Source: Fasciola hepatica (Eukaryota > Platyhelminthes > Trematoda > Plagiorchiida > Fasciolidae). Taken from it: DNA of 64,000 bases. The first letter of the stretch is position 1; every line of letters starts with the position of its first letter. The stretch spans positions 837,501 through 901,500 of the forward strand of contig CANUEZ040000029.1 in the NCBI GenBank assembly GCA_948099385.1, in the 5' to 3' direction. The notes under the pieces were generated by a model. It saw nothing but the letters and a program-made list of their open reading frames with translations, searched no databases and was not told where the DNA came from. The position numbers were made by a program, and so were the translations under genes. This document shows, in pieces, positions 12,101 to 22,046 of the stretch.

Positions 12101-12212
12101 ACCTGTCTATTACCTGTAAGTCTCGAAATTCGCTACACTGATCCACGTAGTGGGGATTTCCACGTATAGGGCAAACTTTGTTGGGGGTCAGCTTAAGACT
12201 GGTGATAGATGG
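9195..12212 (-). pseudogene. pol: BEL-B pol: zinc knuckles, protease, reverse transcriptase, RNase H
   Basis: A long open frame of about 1,000 codons carries the middle of the polyprotein. The knuckles come first (CFSCLKPNHVTEDC, then CGLKGC...HHPMLH). The aspartic protease active site LLDSGSDTT is near residue 117 counted from 12146, and the family signature ILIGADVPKAHWV follows. The reverse transcriptase has VRVVFDCAA, ADIEAMFHQ and the catalytic FYVDD near residue 525. A DPLG-containing connection leads to RNase H with FSDAS (near 10036), PRLELAAAVVSA, FWTDSQVV and NPADLASRG. All expected catalytic residues are visible. The frame is the same as that of gag upstream, from which it is divided by TAG at 12213-12215. 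It ends at TGA 9195-9197, just inside the integrase segment KEDG-stop-LRVGGRL, where a Leu codon is the likely ancestor. Confidence 0.95.
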
Positions 12213-14133
12213 CTAAGTCTCGGTTGACATGATTGTGGCTACTCGCTCGGTGGAGTATAGACTGCTAGCAGGCTTTCGAGAATCAGGTTGTCTAGACGCA
12301 GAAATGGCCGGTCGAGATACGTAAACGAGGCTAACCAAGGAAGCATCGCCCTGATCGCTGACAAAACTCGTTAGTTCATCGGAAGTGGGCTCCCGTCCCG
12401 ATCTGAGAATGAAGGATGCCCGGTCGAACCATCTGGACTGAACACTGGTAGGCAGTCGTTGCACAATAGCGCTCAGCGTCCGGCAGGCATTCAGATCAGC
12501 CTGGTAGCCGAGGCTCTTCATCGTGGCCGAACACACCTTCATCTGATCCGCCAATTTTACCAGCGCCTTGGTATCAGTTTGCTTCAGCACGGAGCCGTCA
12601 CTTAGCTCATCGATACATTTTCTGGCGATCACATGAGGCCTGCCGAACCGGCGTTCTAGTATGCGTATGGCTTCGTCGTAGCCTTCCTGCGGCTCAAGGA
12701 CCGTGCACCACCGAATGGCTTCAGCTGGCTCCCCCTCACAGGCCGGAATCAAGTAATCGAGGAGGTAGGCGGGGTCGTTATTGTACCTAGCGACTGTGGA
12801 ATGGAAATTTCTCATGAAACCAATGAAATCCATGGGATTTTCATCGAATTTGACTGATCGGCAAGCAGGCAAGCTAATACAAGCTTGCAACAGCCTGGCG
12901 GTCTCGCTGACGTGGTCGAATTCCCTGGATTTAGCGGGCAGAACACGTATTCCCGGCCCGTTCAGTGTAATTTGGTCTTCCTGCCTTGTTTTTGACCCTG
13001 GTAAGGACATGACATAATCGTGAACGATTTTCAGCCTTTCACTGCGAGGTGGCGTAGGTGGCAGTATAGGCTCCGATCCAAAACTGCAGTTATCGTCGGA
13101 CAATTCTTTGACCATTTCATCCTTGACTTCGTTTATGCGTTTGGCAGCCTCGGCCTCCAGCTCCAACTGCTTAATCTTCAACCTGGACAGTCGCAGTTCA
13201 CGTTGTAGCTCTACTCTGGAGGTTGAACCATTTGCTGACTGAGCCTCTCTGCGGTTAGCTGGATGAGCCTCCATGCGGTTAACTGGATAAGCCTCCGTGC
13301 GGTTTGCTGAATGAGCCTCATTGCGGTTTACTGAATGAGCCTCCATGCGGTTTGCTGAATGAGCCTCCATGCGGTTTGCTGGATGAGCCTCCATGTGGTT
13401 TGCTGGATGAGCCTCATTGCGGTTTGCTGAATGAGCCTCCCAGCGGTTTACTGAATGAGCCTCCCAGCGATTTGCTGAATGAGCCTCCATGCGGTTTGCT
13501 GAATGAGCCTCCATGCGGTTAACTGAATAAGCCTCCCAGCGGTTTGCTGGATGAGCCTCCATGCGGTTTGCTGGATGAGCCTCCATGCGGGTTTGCTGAA
13601 TGAGCCTCCTTGCGGTTAACTGAATAAGCCTCCATGCGGTTTGCTGAATGAGCCTCCATGTGGTTTGCTGAATGAGCCTCCCAGCGGTTTGCTGAATGAG
13701 CCTCCATGCGGTCTGCTGGATGAGCCTCCCTGCGATTTGCTGAATGAGCCTCCATGCGGTTTGCTGGATGAGCCTCCATGCGGTTTGCTGGATGAGCCTC
13801 CATGCGGTTAACTGAATAAGCCTCCATGTGGTTTGCTGAATGAGCCTCCATGTGGTTTGCTGAATGAGCCTCCCAGCGGTTTGCTGGATGAGCCTCCATG
13901 CGGTTTGCTGAATGAGCCTCCATGCGGTTAACTGAATAAGCCTCCATGCGGTTTGCTGGATGAGCCTCCATGTGGTTTGCTGAATGAGCCTCCATGCGGT
14001 TTGCTGAATAAGCCTCCATGCGGTTTGCTGGATGAGCCCCCCTGCGATTTGCTGACTGAGCCTCCCATCGGTTTTTCCGCAAACCAGGCAATTCATCATT
14101 AAATGACTGTATACTGGACGTAAATGACTTCAT
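12213..14133 (-). pseudogene. gag: BEL-B gag with 24-bp tandem repeats (frameshifted)
   Basis: Gag forms the particle in which retrotransposon RNA is packaged. The first ATG is at 14131-14133, only 27 bases past the 5' LTR. About 18 N-terminal residues lead into a long array of 8-residue repeats (MEAHSANR and variants, 13241-14080). After the array come a charged, helical stretch (RLKIKQLELEAEAAKRI) and the conserved BEL Gag core with NFHSTVARYNNDPAYLLDYL and GYDEAIRILERRFGRPHVI. One extra G at 13589-13591 makes one unit 25 bp and throws the 5' and 3' halves of gag into different frames. The gag frame ends at TAG 12213-12215, beyond which the pol frame continues in phase. No TGG-type primer binding site was found in the very short leader. 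Confidence 0.88.
13241..14080 (-). repeat. Coding minisatellite: 35 x 24 bp inside gag
   Basis: I counted 35 units by the landmark GAGCC/AAGCC on the + strand, from 13241 to 14058. That spans 34 periods of 24 bp plus one extra base. A typical unit on + reads GCCTCCATGCGGTTTGCTGA, then the last few bases. Variants at fixed positions (CATGCGG, CAGCGG, TTGCGG, CATGTGG; TTTGCT versus TTAACT) recur in mixed order, as expected from unequal exchange or slippage. The period is a multiple of three, and at least three frames stay open through much of it. It would encode an octapeptide repeat, E-A-H-[SP]-[AV]-N-R-[MW]. Confidence 0.97.
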
Positions 14134-14160
14134 TCCAGACAATATTGGTTACTGGCTAAC

Positions 14161-14738
14161 TGTAGAAACTATCCCGATTACTTGAACTTTCAATATAACA
14201 GAAAACGTGGTCTCACTAGCTTTACGCACGATATGGGCTGTACACGGCTACGGGCAGCAGAACAAATTCCAAATGTATAACCGTGTTTATCGTAATTTCG
14301 TGGTTCTAAACAATGCAATACATAACAATACATAAATGCAATGACTTACAGCCAGGTGAGCAACCAAGGGCAACAGTACAGAAAGTTATCCGAAACATCG
14401 GGACAGCGCGGTCATAAACGGTCCACTCAGCAAGGAGTCATGCGAAACTGTAGCGCAGCACGGTTGCGGTACAGACAGTGGGTCAAGAAGCGTAAGTGTA
14501 ACGTTCTGCAAATTTTTCTTACAAGGGGAATGTACAATCATAGAACAATCGAGTCGGGAACATAATGTAAAATGTTCACGCACCATACGTCGGAAAGGGG
14601 TAAATTTGAACTGTCAGTACAGTAAAAACAGGGAATTGGATCACAAGTATTCGAGGTTCGTGAGGGATATACACACTACTCACGAGTAAGACAAGCGAAG
14701 ATGTCGTCGAAAATACAAATTACAAAAAGTAATTTACA
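14161..14738 (-). repeat. BEL-B 5' LTR
   Basis: This 578-bp LTR lies upstream in the sense direction and should hold the promoter of the element. It matches 7398-7975 except for three sites, at each of which this copy has T or A where the other keeps a CpG. Confidence 0.96.
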
Positions 14739-16500
14739 TTGAGGTTATGGCTTTTTTTTCTTTGATGAAATTTCTGTTGTGCCACGTAGATGGCTTGAAA
14801 AGATCGAGCTATTTATGCATAGCATTATTATTATCTAGAATAGATTGCTCTACCTGTGAGCATGGTTCACATCATTGCTCTCTTTTGCTGGCTCTGTTGA
14901 ATGTAACGTGGTCTACTTCCGGCTGCGATGACGTGCGTTCATCACCTTGATGTTTCAGCCATGCATGCAAATGGCTTTAAGTTGGTCGCAGACGACAGAA
15001 AACGGGGTCAATGGTGCCGTTGTCGTCTACTTTGGCCCACGTGTACTGTCATATGCAGTAATTTTCTGCAGGCAGATGCACTGCCATATGATGTTGGATG
15101 TCGTCAGTTTTTCTGTGCCCCATTTACGTGTGGTCCACCTCCCGGCCACGTTCTAGGATTTGATGAATGCTTGCCTATTGGGAACCTCCACATTCAGACT
15201 GCCACACACAAGTTGCAAATCGTCAAAACAAAAAATATGCTGACATGCCGGGTCTCACCCGTGATCGCTGTTGCCTGAAAACGAACGACGGGTCAGTGGA
15301 ATGTATCGGCTGTTGCTACCCTGCTTCGATTTAGCTTTTCCTTTTTCGTCCATCGACGGTACAAATGGGAGATGACCATGGGAATAACTGCCCTTACAAG
15401 CAGCAGTATACATTTATCTCCTAGGTACAGTGATCGAACCACAACCTTCATGCGTTGCCGAGAGGAATATTTGTTTGTTTGTCAGTAGTTCGATTTCATA
15501 GTCCATATTGGTTTTGGTTTTGAATTCTGGTAGAGTAGCAGGTTTATATGGGATGTTGTGAGTCCTTTGAATGATTTCCTTTTTTCGGTGAGAGAACCCT
15601 GAACAAGTGATGCACTTGGACTTCGACCAAACCACTGTTGATGAGCTGTGTACCGGCTGATTTTATTCTTCAACGTACATGTACGAACAGCGAACCGAGC
15701 CTTACTGGCAAATCACGCAGCTAAAGTGAGACGGAACAAAGTTCAAGGGAAGATCTTGCAGGGAGGTGGTGTTGCAGTTACATGACATATCCGTATGTTC
15801 ATTTCAGATACCGGGTTGTTTATATATAACGTTCAGTTTGCCGATAAATATTTCGCCTTCATAGTTTGCCGATATCTCCGGATCAGAGCATTGGCTAATG
15901 TGCCTTGGCTAACGTCTCTAACTATGGATACCTTTCCGTGAGTGTTTTCAGAACCTATTGCTGGGTAGCTGCTACTATATGATCGAGCATCATTCACTCC
16001 CACAACAGGACTACTTATGACTACTGCGGAATCAATTCCGTCGTAGTTCACCTTAGCGCCATCAATAATGCTCTGCGCACGCAAGCCGTACCCATCTGGA
16101 AATTCCGACTTTGACATCACACGAATCATCTAATCATGTAGCTTAGCATGCTTCGAGCGATTCCGAAATGTACCATTATCACCAACATCATTTTCTTGGA
16201 TATCGAGAATACTTCGGCCATTTTAGTTCAATTTCCGCATAGGTTTCTATTGGTTCGACTCCTTCTTGAGTGCGGAGACAGTTCTCAGAATCTGGAAGCT
16301 CCCCTGGTCGGTGGTTCATCACGACGGAAATCCGAGATATTTATTCAGCGAAAACGAATATCATGCTTAGGCTACAACTCAAATATAAACTCGGTGTTTG
16401 CACGTTGCACGAGTGCGCTACACCAGGTCGTTTTGCGTGCTGTTATCGATATAGTTTTCATTCATCTGTCTTAGGAAATACTAAAAATTAAATTTTCTTA
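14739..16500. other. Gene-free stretch between BEL-B and the LINE
   Basis: The longest open frames (14928-15278 on +, 15833-16129 on -) have no recognisable motif. Neither has a family resemblance or a neighbour that would support it. The last part may be 5' UTR of the LINE that follows; the LINE's true 5' end could not be placed. Confidence 0.4.
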
Positions 16501-16618
16501 GAGTATTCCGTTAACCCATAGAAATTCAGGTATTTTTTTCCTCAGTGGTAAATTCCAACCCAGCTCTAGTTTCCGTTACTCTTCCACCTCATTCACAGCA
16601 TCTTTTTGATATTTCAAA

Positions 16619-18021
16619 ATGCCACGTGTAGCAAAGAAGACTTCCAATACTACCCCGTCCACTCATACCCCGGTCACTAGGAAAAATAGGCTTCTTCAAA
16701 CTCCCGTGGCCTTAAAACAATGTTCGGTTGACCTCTGTGACTTTGTAGGCTTGGCGACGGAAAGAACAGCTGTTCTAGACCGAAGTATTTCAGATATAAA
16801 GTCTCGGCTTCTGAATTTGGAAGATACGATATCTAAACTCGCCCCTTTACTGTGCATCACTGAACGCATCGAAAATTCCACCTTACAAAACCTGACAGCC
16901 GCGGGCCGCTTTATCGACTCTGTTGCATCCGAAGTTCTCATAAGAGTGAGGAACTCTCGTAATGCAGTCGTGTTTAATGTCCCAGAGAGAATACCTCTGG
17001 AGCATGTCAAGCACACACTGTTGAATGCATGTGGTATGGCCCACCTTCCTTGTCAAATAACAAGGCTGCGTAAGCGCTTTCAGCGCTTCAACTGTCCAAT
17101 CCTTATGCGATTTGCAGATGATCTGTCTGCCAAAGAGTTCATAAAAATGCGTTCCACTATAGCTTCTAATTCTCCTTATAAAAACATAAAAATAGCCGAA
17201 GATAAAACCCCACTTCAAAGGGAAATTACCAGATCTCCTTCGACTTTCCCCACTAGAACGACGCCTGATAGTTCTGAGCCTTCAACACAGACGGCTGGTC
17301 GCTCCACAGCTCCCTCTCAAGTCCCCACTGCTTTACCTTTACACGCGTCCCCCGCCTCTTCACAACCGCCCACTGCCTCCTCATCTGCTCCCGTACTGTA
17401 CTCTTTAAAATCTAATCCCATTTCTGTTGATCTCGACATTTCCACTTCTCCCCTTTTACTGCCACCCAGTAAGAGACGCCAATTATTGCCTCGCTCTCCC
17501 ACCTCATCGCCTGTTGGATACACCCGAACTCTAACTCGCCATCTGTTCCCTCCGGTGATAAACTACTCGCCGTCCAGAGGAATAGGTCTAACAGTCTTCC
17601 CATTCTTCTCACAAGCCCCTCCCTCATTCAACTGTCTCCTCTTAAATCAACTCGCTTTAACTCACGGAATAAGGTTTCGACCTTAAAAAATACCCCTTGC
17701 TCCAATGCATCGGTGATCCGTACAAATTCACCGTGCTCACTGCCTGTCAATACCAAAATACGGCCTCCACATGCCGTCCAATCTGCCACACGTCGTACTT
17801 CTCACCCAAAAACTATCTCCACTGCTCCCGCTTCTAACTGCTCCATATTTGGTGTTCCACCCAACTTGAGTTACCCCTACCACAATGTGCAGCTTACCCT
17901 ACCACCCTACACCCCTATTCCTCACACATTTTCAACCCTGCCCTCTGCACCCCCCCCCTCAGCCAATACTCGATTCCGACTGGCCGGTATTTCTCGACAG
18001 CTCCTGATCACCCCTGTCTGA
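16619..18021 (+). pseudogene. LINE ORF1 (RNA-binding protein), frameshifted
   Basis: ORF1 proteins of this group bind the element RNA. The ATG at 16619 opens a frame of 355 codons. Residues about 45-85 look like a short coiled coil (DRSISDIKSRLLNLEDTISKL). They are followed by an RRM-like core with NAVVFNVPE and CPILMRFAD, at roughly residues 120-185, and a long Ser/Pro/Thr-rich tail. The first frame ends at 17686. A second frame, open from before 17521 to TGA 18019-18021, continues a similar low-complexity tail. The old copy at 35.2-35.8 kb aligns first to one frame and then to the other, so one frameshift between about 17461 and 17580 is likely. The end overlaps the opening of the ORF2 frame at 18009. 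Confidence 0.75.
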
Positions 18022-21000
18022 TATCGACCCGCCAAACCCCACAGGTTTTTCCCTTTGCTCCGATGTTTCCCCCTCCGTTGATGCCCAATCTCTCTACCCC
18101 TCAGCAGTCCCTCTCACTGCAACATTTAATCCAGCTTGGCTGGAAGCCACCTCATCTGAACCTCCACTAGCCCCAACATCAACATATTCCCCGTTGACCC
18201 TAACCTCCGCTCCTTCCAATCGCGATAGCCTGCCTCCTTCCAAATTACACCACCCCTCTGATGTGCCTATACCACCTCCCACAAATGGTATATCTCTAGC
18301 CTTATTCAACTCGCGTTCTATTCTTGACAAACTCCCGCACCTTAAAAAACTTGTCCTAACAAATAATTACGACATTATCTTAATAACGGAATCCTGGCTT
18401 TCTGAGAGCACTTCCAATGATCAAGTATCTTTGGTAAGGTACTGTCTTCTAAGGACCGATAGACCGAACCGGCGTGGTGGTGGGTGCCTAGCCTACGTCA
18501 AGGAAGCCTACACCACAACCCCTCTTTTACATACGGCACTCGATTCTATTCCCGATTCTCTCTGGTTCACTATGAACCTCCAAACCACTGTTCTTCACAT
18601 TGGCTGCGTGTATCGATCACCAAATTCCCCCAGTTCATTGTTTCCACTTCTCATTAGGTCTTTCGAATACCTCTCTTTGCTTCCTTCTGGAACCAAGCTT
18701 ATTGCGGGTGACTTTAATCTCCCTCACATCTGTTGGCCCACCCTCTCGGCTCCTCCCAATCTTATGGACCTGATCACTAGCATTCATCTTGGCGGCTGGA
18801 CACAACATGTTGTCGAACCTACCAGAAATGGGAACATACTAGATCTGGTATTTACTCATAACATGCCTCTCATCGACGTGACCGTAATACGGAATTTCCC
18901 CGGTAGTGACCATAAAATGGTTATCTGCCATCTGCCCCTTGGTGGCCCACCTAGTCCCGCACACCCCCCCAACAATACATTCCTAAGCAGAAATTGGGCT
19001 TTGCTAGTCACGCTTCTTCGGCAGAAAGACTGGGGTGATTATTTCCTCACCCAGGACCCTCAGCATGCTGCTGATATTTTCTACTCCTTCTTTTCCGATT
19101 GTCTGGATAAATTGTCCAATACTGCCCAGGCTGTACCTAAAAAGAGGTCGTCTGTCTCGCCACTCCATAAGAAGTACCATAAACTTCTCAAACAACTACA
19201 TAATTCCAACGACTTTTAACTTTTTATTCGTCTAAACCGCCTCTCCACACTTAGTCAACGACAAGATAATATGCGACTTCGTGACCAAGAAGCTAAGGCT
19301 TTGAGTCATCCTAACAAGTCGCAACTTCTTTCTATGTTGCATAAGTCTAGAAACGCTGATGCTAAGGCCGACTTCCAACTTCTAATTCTGGATAATAACT
19401 CATCTATCACCTCCCCACCTTGTATAGCCGAAGCCTTCAATGCATTCTTTGCTTCAGCCATGGCTCCAGCTACTGTCATTGCCCCGCCCCCATCTTCACC
19501 ACTTACCGACTCTGTCCTTTCTACGATACCCTTCGATGCCAGGAGTATTTCCAAGCTACTATCCAATAGCAAACCCTCTCCTCGATTAGGCCCCGATGGC
19601 TTACCACCAATTGCACTCGTCAATGGTGGACCAGATCTCCCCCTGTTGTTGCTTAACCTTTTCACTCTTTCACCTAATGGTAGCACCGTACCTGCTAATT
19701 GGAAGCGCTCGGTAATCGTTCCCATTCATAAAAAAGGACCTTTACATGAGACATCCAATTATCGCCCTATAAACCATACCCCCATCTTATCCAGAATAAT
19801 GGAAAAAATAGTTAAAGATAATATTATTAACTATTTATTAAGCCTCAGTCTTATTAATCACAACCAACATGGATTCCTCCGTTCACGTTCCTGCATGACT
19901 TGTCAGTATGATTTTCTGAATCTCGTCACCGGCTCTGCTGAAAGTGGGAAATCTCTTGTTGTTCTTTATCTTGATTTATCCAAGGCATTTGATCGTGTCC
20001 CTCACCCCCACCTTTTAACAAAGCTACTGTCATTTGGGATTGTCGATCCACTTCTTTCTTGGTTCTCGTCTTACTTATCTCATCGTTCACAGGTTGTCTT
20101 AATTAACGGGCACACCTCTAATCCTAAGCCTGTTACTAGCGGTGTTATTCAGGGCAGTGTTTTGGGACCCCTGCTTTTCCTCCTATATATAAATGATATG
20201 TTTCCGACAATACTTAATGGCACGCCGTTTTTGTTCGCGGACGACGTTAAGATAGTCTACACTTTCTCGCCTGGAAACCTCAGTACTACTATCCCTAAAA
20301 TCTCTGCTGATTTAGCCGCTCTTGATGAATGGTGCTCAACCTGGGCGATGAAATTCTCCGCCGACAAGTGTATTTTCCTCACTTACAAATGCCAGGTTCC
20401 TCCTGGTTCTTTATGCATTGGCGGTTCACCCATCGACAGCCAGCCTTTAGTAAGAGACCTTGGCTTAATTTATTCCTGCTCTTTCAACTTCTCGGAACAT
20501 GCTGTCCTCCAAACGGCGAAGGCTATAAAGTGTCTTGGTCTTCTATTCAGATCCTTTCAGCTTAGGCAGAGCATTCTCTATATGTACAAAGTACATGCCA
20601 GGCCCCTTCTCGAATATTGTCCCCTAATCTTCACTAGCATGAGAAAATCCGACAGGATTATTATCGAATGTATTCAAAGAAGATTCACAAAACAGCTTAT
20701 CGGTTGGTCGTCCAACTTAAACTACAGGGAATGATGCTTATCTCTCAAAATCGAACCACTATGGCTTCGTCGCATCAAGCTAAATTTGATATTTCTGTAT
20801 AAGCTATTGACTAAGCAGTCCTATTCCTCCAACCAGTTGTGCTTCTCCCCGGATACTGGATATTCACTCCGGAATAGACAGTATACTATTACCACACCCT
20901 CCGCGAGGACTGTTCTACGCTCTAAGTTCTTTCTCTTCGCGTACTCCAGAATCTGGAATAAACTTCCCTTGCACATCAGATCTTCTCGGTCAAAGTATGC

Positions 21001-21106
21001 ATTCGTGCATGCTATTGATAAATTCCTTACTGTCCCAACTGTTTTGCGCTTATTCAACGTTCACGTAACCGAACGTCAAGCTTACGAGATAGGCCTTGAC
21101 TTTTAA
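18009..21106 (+). pseudogene. LINE ORF2: endonuclease-reverse transcriptase with two nonsense codons
   Basis: ORF2 nicks target DNA and copies element RNA at the nick. The apurinic-like endonuclease covers about 18290-18960, with FNSRSI, ITESWL, AGDFN and SDHKM supplying its expected catalytic residues. The reverse transcriptase follows, with GPDGLP, SNYRPI, LDLSKAFDRVPH, QGSVLGPLLFLLYIND and the catalytic FADD near 20240. The end has the WN-x-LPLHIRSS region common in this group. One frame is kept throughout but is cut twice: TAA at 19217-19219 between endonuclease and reverse transcriptase, and TGA at 20732-20734 in the C-terminal part (CGA is the likely ancestor, from the context RE-stop-CLSLKIEPLW). 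No ATG lies between 18009 and the endonuclease, so initiation probably depended on ORF1 translation or a non-ATG codon. Confidence 0.9.
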
Positions 21107-22008
21107 GCCATTGCTCTGCTTTCTCTCTTTACCTTACCTTCCAAAATAACCTCACCGCTTTAAAAATTCTGATTGCTTTGTTTGACCGCTTCTCCTAGCC
21201 TTCGCCATCGACATATGTAAGCATGTCTGCGTCTACTAACTGTTTTTCCATACCAACTTATAGGATCCTGCTAATTCAACTTTGAAATAAATCCTTCCAG
21301 ATGCGCTCGCATTTATAGAGACCACCGTATTACTCCCCACAGGTTGTCAATATCTCTCACTCGCTCCACGATTTATTAACTTTATTTAGTTATATTGCGT
21401 ATGCGGCCCTGAAACCAACCTCAACATTGCCATAAAAACTGCTTCAGTATCCAACCCCTGGTTGGATTTATATATATATATACTCATTACTGTCCTATAA
21501 TTAATAACAAAATCATGGTGAGTAACTCAACGGTCCTCGATATCTCTTAGCTTATAATGCCTCTCTTCCGCACCAGGTCCCACCACTCATACTTCGCTCA
21601 CCACCTCTGCGATTTCGAACTGGAAAATCCAGTCTGATTCATCGCACTTAGCGTGACTCACTAACTGAACTCAACACCCAGTTATGACGTTACCATTTCT
21701 GCTCCCACCCTATCCCCCAGCTAAGGTTCTTCTGTAATTTCATGCAGAACTTGGTCTTTACTCCTGCTTAATGACCACTCTAGGCGAAATACTAACTTTC
21801 CCATTGAAAGTTCTAGCCACCCTTAGGCGTCTCCCCTTTAGTCTCACGTTTCATGGCCTCAATGTGCCTTTGGGATCCGCCGCATTGATGAGCCCGTGCT
21901 TAACTTTTGTTCTTCTTTCCGTTAACCGTTGATCCTCGGCTGCGTCACTCTATCTCACTTTCCTTGCCGTAGTCTTTTGCGTCCGATGATCGCACCCACG
22001 TATACATC

Positions 22009-22046
<38 letters not shown>

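Larger units (their letters stand above)
7398..14738 (-). mobile_element. BEL-B: full-length BEL/Pao LTR retrotransposon, 7.34 kb
   Basis: A complete BEL/Pao element lies on the - strand with two 578-bp direct LTRs, a gag with internal tandem repeats, and a pol in the order zinc knuckles, protease, reverse transcriptase, RNase H, integrase. In the sense direction the LTRs begin TGTAAATTAC and end GTTTCTACA, the usual TG...CA form. Flanking pentamers are TTTAG at 7393-7397 and TTGAG at 14739-14743, a 4-of-5 match for a 5-bp target duplication. The LTRs differ at only three sites, so the insertion is recent. Five lesions were found: a +1 in the gag repeats, TAG at 12213-12215, TGA at 9195-9197, TGA at 8838-8840, and a frameshift near 8445. 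The element is probably dead unless these are assembly or sequencing errors. Confidence 0.95.

Noticed and set aside
13304..13522. + strand protein with LLNEPPCG repeats
   Set aside because: It is a shadow frame of the gag minisatellite, open only because the 24-bp unit lacks stops in several frames.
13241..14080. CRISPR-like array
   Set aside because: Units are contiguous 24-bp tandem copies without unique spacers, lie inside a gag coding region and occur in an animal-type transposon.
17713..18021. Independent proline/serine-rich gene
   Set aside because: It is best explained as the frameshifted tail of LINE ORF1, since the old ORF1 copy at 35.2-35.8 kb aligns across both frames.
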